Made by a program: the position numbers and the translations under genes. This document shows positions 39,236-47,871 of a stretch of DNA of 64,000 nucleotides, piece by piece. The DNA lies in contig NZ_LGIC01000086.1 in the NCBI RefSeq assembly GCF_001294535.1, positions 1 to 64,000 on the forward strand, given 5' to 3'. The notes beneath the pieces are model-generated. The model saw only the letters and a list, made by a program, of their open reading frames with translations. It made no database searches and had not been told where the DNA came from. Source of the DNA: Cypionkella psychrotolerans (lineage in GTDB: Bacteria; Pseudomonadota; Alphaproteobacteria; Rhodobacterales; Rhodobacteraceae). The first letter of the stretch is position 1, and every line of letters starts with the position of its first letter.

Positions 39236-39970
39236 CTAAATCCAGTCGAGATTGACTTTCCCCGCCGGATACTTCGCAGCCACTACCTCGCGCAGGGCTT
39301 TGTAGCGGTCGCGCAGGTCCTTGAACTTGCGCTCATGGGTTTCCGCCACCAGCGCGCGGATGTTTGTGAACAAATCTTCACGATCCAGCGTTTCGAGGAT
39401 GTCGAGTTCTGCGCCCTCAATATCCATCTTGATGAAAGCAATCTCGCCACGCGCCGCTACATGCTCTCGCACCAGCGTCGGGAAGTCGAGCAAAGTCACC
39501 TCCACCGCGTTTTCCGTATCAATCCGCCGCCCACCGTCCAGAATCGTGCTTTTTACCGAAGCACCATCGGGATTGTCGCCGAAATTATCCGCCCGCATCA
39601 GGCGAATGGTGCCCGCCCCCACCCCAACAGCGGCATTGATCAAAGTGACGTTCGGGGTGTTTCCGAATTTTTGTTCAAGAACAGAAAACGCATAGGGATC
39701 AGGCTCATAGGCCAGAACATCCGCCCCTGTCGCCGCCAGCACTGCCGTCACCACCCCCATATTCGCACCGCAATCCATCACCAGATCGCCGGGCCGCAAC
39801 ATCGCGGTGATCGCGGTCATATAGCCTTCCGCCCAAGCCTTGCGCTGGTTACGTTTTTGACGGCGGATCAGCGCCTCAATCTCATCGGGGGTTGAAGGTA
39901 AGGGCTTGACCGCTTTGTCTTTTTTGCCCTTCTTGACCTGCGGCTCTAGCGCTTCATCCGCCTCGCTCAT
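39236..39970 (-). CDS. FkbM family methyltransferase
   Basis: A 244-residue SAM-dependent methyltransferase. An unusual lysine-rich N-terminal segment (QVKKGKKDKAVK) precedes the domain. Motif I is LVMDCGANMGVVTAVL (about 63-78), the second acidic residue lies in VLAYEPDPYAF, and IAFIKMDIEGAELDIL (about 175-190) is the FkbM signature. FkbM enzymes O-methylate sugars or polyketides, so glycan methylation is likely here. Its ATG overlaps the stop of the upstream galactosyltransferase-like gene (ATGA). Confidence 0.88.
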   Translation of the reverse strand: MSEADEALEPQVKKGKKDKAVKPLPSTPDEIEALIRRQKRNQRKAWAEGYMTAITAMLRPGDLVMDCGANMGVVTAVLAATGADVLAYEPDPYAFSVLEQKFGNTPNVTLINAAVGVGAGTIRLMRADNFGDNPDGASVKSTILDGGRRIDTENAVEVTLLDFPTLVREHVAARGEIAFIKMDIEGAELDILETLDREDLFTNIRALVAETHERKFKDLRDRYKALREVVAAKYPAGKVNLDWI

Positions 39971-40782
39971 TCCTCCAGCGCCTTGGATGCATCGACGCCA
40001 ATCTGCGCACACATCCGCGCCGCATAAGAGTTCGGCATCGGCGGATTTTTCCGCCAATAGGGCTTGGTGCCATTGGTATAGAGATGCACCGACAGCGTGT
40101 TGTCGGTGAAATGCCCCTCAACCCGACCGTAGGGGTCGTAGAACACGTCGTTCAACTGGAACGGCACCGGGTAAAGGTAATCCGACGTCAACGCCTTTTC
40201 AAAATCGCCGGTCTGTTGCGCGAAATAGGTGAAGGCCTGCGGGCCAAAAGCGGTGCGCTCGACATTATAAATCCGCACGGCTTGCGGCAGGCTGCTGTCT
40301 TGCTTTTCGATCCGCTTGCGCTGCTGTTTGTTGAACCACGCCGGGGCGGCGGGCAGGTTTTCGTAGTAATCCAGCAACTGCTTGATCAGTTTGCCTTGCG
40401 GTGGAATATAGACAACGCCACAGTTCAAAGCCCCCCTAAAGCCATGCCCTGCATAAATATTCTGCATCTCATCCGGGAATGGCTTGTGGCAAAACGCATC
40501 GCAATCAATCCAGACCGCGTCGGTTTTCTCGATCATCTTGTAGCGAAACACGTTCGACAAAAAACTTTCCGAGGTCTGCCGCACAATATCCATGTCAATC
40601 GCCATGATATCTGTCGCAGGCTTGACGATGATGCCATCGGGCACATTCGTCACCTTATCGGTGCAATAAAGCGTGGTCGGATGGCCTTGTGCGACATGGC
40701 TGAGCAGGCAAAGCTGGTTCAGATAATGCAGCTTTTCGCCAATCCAAAGCGAGGCGACGGGTCTGCGAACGTGGGTGGACAT
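39967..40782 (-). CDS. GT32-like glycosyltransferase
   Basis: A 271-residue GT-A-type glycosyltransferase resembling bacterial galactosyl/mannosyl transferases with a DXD motif. The motif is WIDCDAFCHKPF, with D93 and D95. SLWIGEKLHYLNQLCLLSHVAQGH (about 11-34, quoted in part) is the usual N-terminal start of the fold, and GALNCGVVYIPP and SVHLYTNGTKPYWRKNPP follow. Sugar specificity is unknown. It is coupled to the FkbM gene downstream and lies 74 bases after the large glycosyltransferase. Confidence 0.78.
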   Translation of the reverse strand: MSTHVRRPVASLWIGEKLHYLNQLCLLSHVAQGHPTTLYCTDKVTNVPDGIIVKPATDIMAIDMDIVRQTSESFLSNVFRYKMIEKTDAVWIDCDAFCHKPFPDEMQNIYAGHGFRGALNCGVVYIPPQGKLIKQLLDYYENLPAAPAWFNKQQRKRIEKQDSSLPQAVRIYNVERTAFGPQAFTYFAQQTGDFEKALTSDYLYPVPFQLNDVFYDPYGRVEGHFTDNTLSVHLYTNGTKPYWRKNPPMPNSYAARMCAQIGVDASKALEE

Positions 40783-40856
40783 GGGTACTGCCTCGTTTGT
40801 TTCGTTTTATGGAACAATGCCGCAGGGTCGCGCCTCTGTCCAGCGGCGGGCGTTGG

Positions 40857-42737
40857 TTAACTTGGGTCGTCTGGATCGACTGGTGCGCCGAGCCGGAAAC
40901 CGCGCGCGATATTGGCATCAAATCCGTAGTCCGGCACATAGCCAAGTGCCGCCAGCACGGCCTCTACTTCCAGCAAACGCGCGTGATGTTGCTCCAACAG
41001 CCGCCCGTAGAGAAAGATTTGCGTCGGGGCCGGAACCGGCAACATCGGCAGCAATTTTTGCAGCACTTCTGTGCCGAGTTGCGAGTCTGAAAGCAACAAA
41101 GCATCCGGGCGCAACGCCGTGATCAGCGCCAGTGCGCCTACCACCGGATCAGAACCAAGGCCTTGTTCCATCAAGACAAAGCGATTGCTGAAAGTGCGGT
41201 TACTCAGCGCGCAAACCACACCCAGCATCTGCCGCAGGCCATCGTTATCCTCTTGCAGATAGAGGCTCAGGTCTGGCCTTATGTTGGCGCAATGCCCGGC
41301 CAGAAAGCCCACCGCAGAGCCAATCTCCAACACCTTGGCCTGCTCAGCCAAGACCTGTGGCATCCGGCGCGCAAGACCGCGCTCAAACTTGCCGGACTGG
41401 ATCAGAGCCAGCGCCGAATCCGTGAAGACCCGCCGATCCGAGGGCAGCTTCATGCTGTGATTAGGGTAAACTTCGGCGCTCGCACCTTGCGAAAGATCAA
41501 TCCTTCCCGACCGATACGATCCCATCGGCACCGCCTCAACCGGGTCTTTCGGGACGGCCTGCCGTTCGGTCTTCGCCTTGGCACCGCGTCGCTTTTCCAC
41601 ATCCGACATCAGGGCTGCGATCTTTTCCTTGTCGCGTGCCTGCGGCGGTTTCGCGACGATCTGGCTGATCGGCACGTCAGAGGCTTTGGCCAGATCGACA
41701 ACCAGTTGGTGATAGGCCTCGGTCTGGCGCAGCTCGGCCAAACGCCCTTCGGCCCGGGCAATCGCCGCGTGGTGCAACCGGTTCAGCACCGGATCTTGCA
41801 GCAGTTGCGTGATGATATCATTGCGCTGTTCGGTGTAGCGCAGCATCGTGTCATCGCGCACTTCATTGCGATCTTGCAGCGACCAATAGTCGGAATTGTA
41901 CTTATCCGCCTTATTGTTCACATTGCCGCGCATCTTGCGAATGGCATAGCTGTCCACCGATTTCACCGCGTAATGATTGAGCTGGACCCAGTCATAACCG
42001 ACAGTCCGGGTGATCGAACGCCAGCCGCGAAATTTGAAGTAATCCTCCATCTCGCGGCCCGAGCCGTTCAGCCATTTCACCTCGTCCGGAAACGCGGTTT
42101 CATGCCATTTCGTCTTCATTTTCGGGCGGTGGATGCCCAGTTTCCACTTATCGGCGCTGAAAGTGAACAGCGTCTTCACCCCCCAGCCCTTGTTCCATTC
42201 CTGCGGTGCTGCCCATAGATATTGTTCCGTCACCGGGGCGCGCGACCAATCCACCACCCCTCCAGAGCCGAATATTCGCCAGGTCACCACGATACCATTG
42301 GCCCCCTGAGCTTTGGTGGCCGCCAGCAGGCTGTCGAGGGTGCCATCGCCGTATCTGATCGACAGAAACTCATCGGCGTCAAACACCATCACCCAGTCGG
42401 ATTGCTGCACAACGGGTTCGTCCTGCGCATAGTTCAGCGCCGAGGGTTGCGGGCGGATGCCTTCGGGAATCACGTTACGGCGATGGTGGCAGAGCCCCAA
42501 TTCCTCCAGCCGGATCAGCATGTCGTCGGTGCCATCTGAACAATCGTTCGTATAGACCACCAGATCAGAAAACCCGACCGCCAGATGATGCGCAACCCAT
42601 TCGATCACATAAGCGCCCTCGTCCTTCATCATCGAAACTGCGGTCACTTGACCATGCGGGCTGTCATGGCGTTTCAGCGGAAATTCAACACTGCCCCAGC
42701 GCGCACCAGCCCCCTTCGGACGCCCGGCGAGCGGCAT
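40857..42737 (-). CDS. Two-domain protein: family 2-type glycosyltransferase plus methyltransferase-like domain
   Basis: A 626-residue protein. The N-terminal part is a GT2-type domain (Glyco_tranf_2_4 pattern): AVSMMKDEGAYVIEWVAHHLAVGF (about 33-56, quoted in part), YTNDCSDGTDDM and the metal-binding WVMVFDADEF (D120, D122), followed by WGVKTLF and the LNHYAVKS block. A charged linker near 390-420 leads to a C-terminal Rossmann-like domain with VLEIGSAVGFLAGHCA at about 470, similar to SAM methyltransferase motif I. ATG 42737 has AGAAGG seven bases upstream. It may build and modify the same glycan. It is the first gene of the minus-strand group. Confidence 0.78.
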   Translation of the reverse strand: MPLAGRPKGAGARWGSVEFPLKRHDSPHGQVTAVSMMKDEGAYVIEWVAHHLAVGFSDLVVYTNDCSDGTDDMLIRLEELGLCHHRRNVIPEGIRPQPSALNYAQDEPVVQQSDWVMVFDADEFLSIRYGDGTLDSLLAATKAQGANGIVVTWRIFGSGGVVDWSRAPVTEQYLWAAPQEWNKGWGVKTLFTFSADKWKLGIHRPKMKTKWHETAFPDEVKWLNGSGREMEDYFKFRGWRSITRTVGYDWVQLNHYAVKSVDSYAIRKMRGNVNNKADKYNSDYWSLQDRNEVRDDTMLRYTEQRNDIITQLLQDPVLNRLHHAAIARAEGRLAELRQTEAYHQLVVDLAKASDVPISQIVAKPPQARDKEKIAALMSDVEKRRGAKAKTERQAVPKDPVEAVPMGSYRSGRIDLSQGASAEVYPNHSMKLPSDRRVFTDSALALIQSGKFERGLARRMPQVLAEQAKVLEIGSAVGFLAGHCANIRPDLSLYLQEDNDGLRQMLGVVCALSNRTFSNRFVLMEQGLGSDPVVGALALITALRPDALLLSDSQLGTEVLQKLLPMLPVPAPTQIFLYGRLLEQHHARLLEVEAVLAALGYVPDYGFDANIARGFRLGAPVDPDDPS

Positions 42738-43032
42738 AATGCCTTCTGGCTGTTTAGCTTGTTTCGACGTCACGCCCTGCCCTGCCGCTACGCGGCGAAG
42801 CCTCTGGCCCGCCGCTCCTCTCCGATTGCAGATCACCATAGGTCAAGCCGGAATCTGCCAGCAAGGCCAATGCAGAAAACTGCGTAGAACTGTGTCTTAG
42901 CAGACAATTGTTTCCATCTTAGCAACGAAACCCGAGGAATTTGCAGCAAAACTCAGCTCAAACGCGTGACTTTGCGATGTGATGCGGCTTAATCTGCCAA
43001 AACCGTCGCATTCTCACCCGCAGAGCAGGTAT
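42738..43032. promoter_or_regulatory. 295-bp divergent region between glycan genes
   Basis: No convincing gene is seen. The part next to the minus-strand glycosyltransferase is GC-rich (CGCCCTGCCCTGCC). The stretch 42880-42960 is clearly more AT-rich and probably holds the promoters of both directions, but I see no clear -35/-10 pair or operator. Confidence 0.4.
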
Positions 43033-43920
43033 ATGACCCCGAAACTGACCGTATTTTTCATCGTTGAGCCACCCGACTATGAGGTGATGGCATGTTATCT
43101 TGCGGCGTCACTGCGCGAACAGTTTGGCGATCAGATCGCGCTGGTCGGCTATTGCCCTGATGTTAAGCTTGATCAAGTCTCGCCGAATGTCAAAGAAGTG
43201 CTGCGCCGGATGGGTTGCGAGGTGCGCCCCTTCGTGGTCGAGGGGCGATTTTCCCCGGCCTATCCGCATGGCAACAAAATCCTCGCTACGATGGAACCGC
43301 GCGATACCGAGTTTTCGGCGTTCTTCGACAGCGATATTCTTTGCCTGCGCCCGAACCGGGTTGAGAATATCACCCTAGCGGGATCGGTTTCTCTGACGCC
43401 CGCAGCTTCGATGAACTGGGGGAAAACCGACGATTGGAACCTGATCTATTCGGTTTGCGGCATGGCAATTCCAGAGGAGCGTATCAAATTGATGCGACAA
43501 TCCGGGGAGCGTCAGCGCATACCGTATTTTAGTTCTGGTTTGTTCAGCTTCCCCGAACAACATCGCAGTCCAGATGGCCGCAGTTTTCCGCAGGTCTGGA
43601 TGGACATCGCGCAGACCATCGACGCGCATCCCGATGTGCCGGGAAAGCGGCCCTATCTTGACCAAATCTCGATGCCGCTCGCGATCCAGCAATCGGGGTT
43701 GAAATGGAATATTCTACCAGAAGAACAACACTTTATCCTTGGCGGAAAGCTACGAGGTGACGCCCTTCCTGAGGATCGTGAGATTTTCACGGTGCATTAT
43801 CGCCAGTTGAAGGTCCTGAAGGAAACCGGATTGACCGCGACAAGCCGGAAGATGTTGAAGCGACAAGCTGGGGTGAAGCGGATCGACAAAGCGGGGGAAG
43901 ACCCGAACGATGATGAATAG
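43033..43920 (+). CDS. Putative GT-A glycosyltransferase (GT8-like)
   Basis: A 295-residue protein starting MTPKLTVFFIVEPPDYEVMA at ATG 43033 behind AGCAGG. It has FSAFFDSDILCLRP with a DXD-type motif (D99, D101), preceded by NKILATMEP and followed by GSVSLTPAASMNWGK and YFSSGLFSFPE, the layout of GT-A transferases that copy a lipid- or protein-linked glycan. The C-terminus is basic. Sugar and acceptor are unknown. It is divergent from the four-gene minus-strand group and likely belongs to the same glycan system. Confidence 0.68.
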   Translation: MTPKLTVFFIVEPPDYEVMACYLAASLREQFGDQIALVGYCPDVKLDQVSPNVKEVLRRMGCEVRPFVVEGRFSPAYPHGNKILATMEPRDTEFSAFFDSDILCLRPNRVENITLAGSVSLTPAASMNWGKTDDWNLIYSVCGMAIPEERIKLMRQSGERQRIPYFSSGLFSFPEQHRSPDGRSFPQVWMDIAQTIDAHPDVPGKRPYLDQISMPLAIQQSGLKWNILPEEQHFILGGKLRGDALPEDREIFTVHYRQLKVLKETGLTATSRKMLKRQAGVKRIDKAGEDPNDDE

Positions 43921-43969
43921 CCATTCGCGTTTCACTTGCAATTCATGATGTCTGAGTCATATTGAGATT

Positions 43970-44482
43970 ATGGCACGCACAAAGCTGATATCGGACCGAG
44001 ATGTTTTCCAGCAGGTACTGACCCTGTTGCTGCAAAATGGCGAAAAGGCGGTGACGTTTTCGACAGTTTCTGCGGCGACCGGGCTTGCGCCAACCACTTT
44101 GGTGCAACGTTTTGGCAGTTGCAATGAGATGATCTTAAGCGCGATTGCTCAAGCTTGGCAGGAGTTAGATGGCTTGGTTGAAGCCGCAACTCTGGATGCC
44201 GCAGCCTTAAACAAAGGTCTGCCGGGCCTGCTGAAATCACTTGTCGGTCCGATTGATCCGGGCGCGTTGCTGACGCTGAGCTTGCGCGATCCGGACCTGA
44301 TCGGGCGTGCAAAAGCGTGGCGCTATAAGGTTGAGCAGGCGATTGCAGCGCGTCTGGACGTCAGCGCCAAGGCGAAAGAAACGGCGGCGCTGATCTTTGC
44401 GGCGTGGCAGGGTCGGATGTTGTGGGATGCAGGCGGCGGCAAGGGCTTTCGGTTGGGCGAGGCGATCAAGCGACTTGGCTAA
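43970..44482 (+). CDS. TetR-like transcriptional regulator
   Basis: A 170-residue all-helical protein. The N-terminal helix-turn-helix reads AVTFSTVSAATGLAPTTLVQRFGSCNEMI (about 26-54, quoted in part), which has the TetR spacing with an unusual VQRFGS in place of the YxHFxS core. The rest is a short ligand-binding domain. It lies 49 bases after the glycosyltransferase gene on the same strand, so it may regulate the glycan genes or the divergent stress protein. This is context only. Confidence 0.72.
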   Translation: MARTKLISDRDVFQQVLTLLLQNGEKAVTFSTVSAATGLAPTTLVQRFGSCNEMILSAIAQAWQELDGLVEAATLDAAALNKGLPGLLKSLVGPIDPGALLTLSLRDPDLIGRAKAWRYKVEQAIAARLDVSAKAKETAALIFAAWQGRMLWDAGGGKGFRLGEAIKRLG

Positions 44483-44719
44483 CTATTTCACGATATAGGT
44501 TTTATAAAGCCATATCAGCACGATAGCGACAAGGATCGCCCCAACAAACCCTGCCAACCAGCCGGTGATCACCACCAGACTGCGCAACAAAAATCCACCA
44601 ATCAATGCGCCTGCGATGCCAATCACCACCGTCGTCGGCACATCCGCATCAATACGCATCATCCGGGTTGCCAAAAAACCAGCAGCCGTTCCGATGATCA
44701 GCAAGAACACCAAACCCAT
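44483..44719 (-). CDS. GlsB/YeaQ/YmgE family stress-response membrane protein
   Basis: A 78-residue membrane protein with three hydrophobic helices (about 3-18, 31-47, 53-73) and the family's glycine motifs: FLLIIGTAAGFLATRMM, VVIGIAGALIGGFLLRSL and GWLAGFVGAILVAIVLIWLYK (quoted in parts). Members are induced under general stress; their job is unknown. Its end abuts the TetR-like gene on the other strand with no gap. Confidence 0.85.
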   Translation of the reverse strand: MGLVFLLIIGTAAGFLATRMMRIDADVPTTVVIGIAGALIGGFLLRSLVVITGWLAGFVGAILVAIVLIWLYKTYIVK

Positions 44720-44743
44720 ACCCGCCTCCTTCGCCCATACCGT

Positions 44744-45211
44744 CTATATGGGGACGATTGGCGAAAATGGAATGGCTTGTTCTGCCGGAACCATCGCACG
44801 GGCGATCTGCACAAAATCCGCGCGGCTGCACGCGACCAGACCATAGCGAAACACCATGCCCCAACTCGGCTGGTTGCGCGTCAGTTCCAGATGACCGAGC
44901 AGCGGACGAATGGGCTGGATCTTTGCGGCAGGTTGCCACTGCACACCGCGTCGCCACGCCACAAAGCCGCCCGGCATCTCATAGGGATAGGGCATATCAC
45001 CCGTCACCCGGCCGATCGCTGTGAATGCCATCAGGCTTTCGCCGCCATGAAATTTGGTTCTGGGGGAATAGATCACCACGCCATCAGCGGTCGCCATCCG
45101 TCGCAGAGGTGCCGATTTACCATGACAGGCCTGAACGATCCCCCAGTTCATACCATTTTCAGCATGATCCGCCGAGACTGTGACGATCCAGAATTTTTGT
45201 TCATGATCCAT
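44744..45211 (-). CDS. EVE domain-containing protein
   Basis: A 155-residue EVE/PUA-like protein: FWIVTVSADHAENG (about 6-19), QACHGKSAPLRRMATADGVVIYSPRTKF and the aromatic cage region AFTAIGRVTGDMPYPYEM (quoted in parts), with PLLGHLELTRNQPSWGMVFRYGL near the end. EVE domains bind modified bases in DNA or RNA; the physiological target is unknown. ATG 45211 has a GGGGAG site. It is a single gene between the stress protein and fmt. Confidence 0.85.
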   Translation of the reverse strand: MDHEQKFWIVTVSADHAENGMNWGIVQACHGKSAPLRRMATADGVVIYSPRTKFHGGESLMAFTAIGRVTGDMPYPYEMPGGFVAWRRGVQWQPAAKIQPIRPLLGHLELTRNQPSWGMVFRYGLVACSRADFVQIARAMVPAEQAIPFSPIVPI

Positions 45212-45268
45212 AGCAAGCTCCCCTGTCTCGCCAGCATAAACCAAGGCTCCCGCCAGTTTCTGTCAGGA

Positions 45269-46162
45269 TCAGGTGAGCGTTTCGGGCATTTTTAGCCCAT
45301 TCAGGATGTCAGCTGCCGACATCGGTCGTTTGCCCTCGCGCTGCGCCAGAGTGATTTCGACGGCTCCATCACCGCAAGCGATCCGCAGCCGGTCCAGCAC
45401 CTGCCCAGCTCCGCCCGAACCTGTGGTGAGGCGTGAGCGCAGCAGCTTGATCCGCTCGCCATTGATCTCACACCAAGCGCCGGGGAACGGCGACAGACCG
45501 CGGATTTGGCGATCAACCATTGCGGCGGGCTTAGACCAATCAACCCGTGCTTCGGCCTTGTCGATCTTGGTCGCGTATGTGACTCCCTGTTCGGATTGCG
45601 GGATGCCCTGCAGGGGCAGCTGATCAATCGCGGCTTCAATCAGCTTGGCTCCGATCATTGACAGGCGATCATGCAGATCTGCGGTCGTCTCCTCTGTACC
45701 GATTGCGGTTGCTTCGCGCGCGAGAACAGGGCCTGTGTCAAGACCAGCCTCCATCTGCATGATGCAAACCCCGGTCTCGGTGTCACCTGCCATAATTGCG
45801 CGGTGAATAGGGGCGGCCCCGCGCCAGCGTGGTAGCAGTGAGGCATGGATATTCAGACAACCAAGGCGCGGCTGATCGAGTACAGTTTGCGGCAGGATCA
45901 GCCCATAAGCGACAACGACGGCGAGGTCCGCATCTAACGCGGCAAAGGCCTGTTGCGCCTCGGCAGAGCGCAACGATACGGGGTGGAAAACCGGCAGCCC
46001 CAAGGCTTCGGCGCATTGCTGCACTGGGCTCGCACGGTCGGCTTTGCCACGTCCAGCAGGTCTGGGTGGCTGGCAATATACCGCAATGATTTGATGGTGT
46101 AGGTATAGTGCCTTTAGGATCGGCACGGAGAACTCTGGTGTGCCCATGAAGATGATTTTCAT
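45269..46162 (-). CDS. fmt: Methionyl-tRNA formyltransferase
   Basis: Formylates the initiator Met-tRNA. The 297-residue protein has [12 protein letters not shown] at the start, the catalytic asparagine-histidine-aspartate set in [21 protein letters not shown] (about 106-126, quoted in part) and [22 protein letters not shown], and a C-terminal tRNA-binding domain. It is the last gene of a four-gene minus-strand array with three deformylase homologues; every junction overlaps by one to four bases, so expression is coupled. Confidence 0.95.
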   Translation of the reverse strand: MKIIFMGTPEFSVPILKALYLHHQIIAVYCQPPRPAGRGKADRASPVQQCAEALGLPVFHPVSLRSAEAQQAFAALDADLAVVVAYGLILPQTVLDQPRLGCLNIHASLLPRWRGAAPIHRAIMAGDTETGVCIMQMEAGLDTGPVLAREATAIGTEETTADLHDRLSMIGAKLIEAAIDQLPLQGIPQSEQGVTYATKIDKAEARVDWSKPAAMVDRQIRGLSPFPGAWCEINGERIKLLRSRLTTGSGGAGQVLDRLRIACGDGAVEITLAQREGKRPMSAADILNGLKMPETLT

Positions 46163-46662
46163 GAGCGTTTCCGCAGCTTTTCGGCCCGCGCGATCAGCAT
46201 TTTGCGCTTCACTACGGAGAGGTGGTCAAAGAACATTTTGCCCGCCAAATGGTCGATCTGATGCTGCACCGAAGTCGCCCAAAGGTTGACGAAATCACGA
46301 ACTTCCAGCTGATTTTCCGCGTTGAGAAACCGCACCGTCACGGCGCGCGGGCGGCGCACAACAGCCGATACACCGGGCAGATTTGGCGAGGCTTCTTCAT
46401 GCTCACGGAATTGTCCTGAGGCGTGTAAAATTTGCGGGTTTGCCATCAGAATGGCCTGGCCACGCTGCTCGGAACAATCAACCACGGCCAAGCTGTGCGG
46501 CATGCCAATCTGCACCGCAGCCAGCCCGTAACCGGGCATCGTATCCATCGTATCCACCATATCGGCCCAGATCGCGCGGATCTCATCGGTGATCTCGGCG
46601 ACGGGATGGGCTGGTGTGCGCAGGCAGGGATGCGGGTATGGTAGGCAGGCTCGAGCCGTCAT
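46159..46662 (-). CDS. Peptide deformylase homologue lacking catalytic residues
   Basis: A 167-residue deformylase-fold protein. Motif 1 is kept ([10 protein letters not shown], 44-53). Motif 2, normally EGCLS, reads EASPN (90-94), so the metal-binding cysteine is a serine. Motif 3, normally HExDH, reads HQIDH (134-138), so the catalytic glutamate is a glutamine. Deformylase activity is therefore not expected. The frame is intact and its start and stop overlap its neighbours, which suggests a retained non-catalytic or altered function, perhaps binding nascent chains or the ribosome. Confidence 0.88.
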   Translation of the reverse strand: MTARACLPYPHPCLRTPAHPVAEITDEIRAIWADMVDTMDTMPGYGLAAVQIGMPHSLAVVDCSEQRGQAILMANPQILHASGQFREHEEASPNLPGVSAVVRRPRAVTVRFLNAENQLEVRDFVNLWATSVQHQIDHLAGKMFFDHLSVVKRKMLIARAEKLRKRS

Positions 46663-47141
46663 GTCAGGGCACTTTCAGCTAAGGCGCGGGCGGCTGGATC
46701 GAGGTGATCCAGCGTTAAAACACCGTTCAGATGGTCCAGCTCATGCTGAGCACAGATCGCCGCAAAGCCTATGAACGTTTCTTCACAAACGACATCGGCA
46801 AGGTCAAGCCAGCGCATCCGCACCGAAGTTGGTCGTGAAATTTGGCTGGTGATGCCCGGCAAAGACAGACAACCTTCGGGCCCAATTGTAGTTTCCGGCG
46901 AGGTCCAGAGCCGTTCCGGATTAATGAGAACACGCGGGGCGTAGGTGCCGTCTTTCCATGTGCTATCCATCACGAAAAGCCGCAGTAATACTCCGACTTG
47001 CGGTGCCGCCAGCCCACGACCGGGTGCGGCATACATGGTTTCCAACATATCAGCAGCCAAAGCCGATACATCGCCGTTAATTTCTGAACAAACAGTCGTT
47101 AACCGTGCATCTGGCCAGCAAATGATTGGCAGCACCGCCAT
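46659..47141 (-). CDS. Peptide deformylase (second copy, short form)
   Basis: A 160-residue deformylase with all three motifs intact: GRGLAAPQVG, EGCLSLPG and QHELDHLNG. It is shorter at the C-terminus than the neighbouring canonical enzyme (ends [10 protein letters not shown]), lacking the basic tail. It probably removes formyl groups from nascent proteins, possibly with different substrate range. Its start overlaps the stop of the upstream def by one base. Confidence 0.92.
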   Translation of the reverse strand: MAVLPIICWPDARLTTVCSEINGDVSALAADMLETMYAAPGRGLAAPQVGVLLRLFVMDSTWKDGTYAPRVLINPERLWTSPETTIGPEGCLSLPGITSQISRPTSVRMRWLDLADVVCEETFIGFAAICAQHELDHLNGVLTLDHLDPAARALAESALT

Positions 47142-47665
47142 CAGTACTCCGAACCTGACCGCGCGCGTTCTCTTTTCAACTTTTCCATCTTACGGGTGAT
47201 CATCTGTCGCTTCAGCGGACCAAGATAGTCAATGAACAGTTTGCCATTCAGGTGATCAATTTCGTGCTGCACACAGGTTGCCCATAGGCCGGTAAACAAC
47301 CGTTCCTGCGGGACGCCATCAAGGTCCATCCAGCCGACTTTCACCGAACTCGGTCGCTTCACCTCGGCATATTGATCGGGGATCGACAGACAGCCTTCCT
47401 CGTAACTGCCAAGGTCTTCCGACGACCATAAAACCTGCGGATTGAGCAGCGCCATCGGCTCGGGCGGGCCATCTTTGATGCAATCCATCACAATCAGACG
47501 CTTCATCACGCCAATTTGCGGTGCGGCCAAACCAATTCCCGGCGCCTCATACATGGTTTCAAACATGTCCGACGCAAGCGCAGAAATCTCGGCACTCACC
47601 GCTGCGATTGGCTCGCAGGGCTTCTTCAGACGCGGATCGGGATGGATCAGGATATCGCGGATCAT
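47141..47665 (-). CDS. def: Peptide deformylase (canonical)
   Basis: The canonical 174-residue enzyme: GIGLAAPQIG (about 43-52), EGCLSIPDQYAEV (about 92-104) with the metal-binding cysteine, and QHEIDHLNGKLFIDYL with the HExxH-type ligands and catalytic glutamate, then a basic C-terminal tail KRQMITRKMEKLKRERAR. It heads the array def-def2-def-like-fmt, which couples formylation and deformylation of initiator methionine. Confidence 0.95.
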   Translation of the reverse strand: MIRDILIHPDPRLKKPCEPIAAVSAEISALASDMFETMYEAPGIGLAAPQIGVMKRLIVMDCIKDGPPEPMALLNPQVLWSSEDLGSYEEGCLSIPDQYAEVKRPSSVKVGWMDLDGVPQERLFTGLWATCVQHEIDHLNGKLFIDYLGPLKRQMITRKMEKLKRERARSGSEY

Positions 47666-47871
47666 CTTTGGGATTTACGGCGCGGGGGCAAATCGTGCAA
47701 GAGGGCGGTGGGGATTCATTGAAAATGGCATCCAAGCCTATGCAGTGGTAATTTTTCCCGATAAATTATGATTTATTGGCATATATTTCCGATTTATACC
47801 AACAAGTAGGGATGATTTTCTGATTAGTTTAATTTAACTAGAACGAAATACCGAAACGCAGCAGGATAGCC
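47666..47871. promoter_or_regulatory. AT-rich divergent region between def and patB-type gene
   Basis: A 206-bp gap. The half near patB is strikingly AT-rich for this genome and contains the hairpin ATAAAT-TATG-ATTTAT (47761-47776) plus a further GATTTATA at 47790-47797. These look like an operator and promoter for the C-S lyase gene. Confidence 0.5.
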
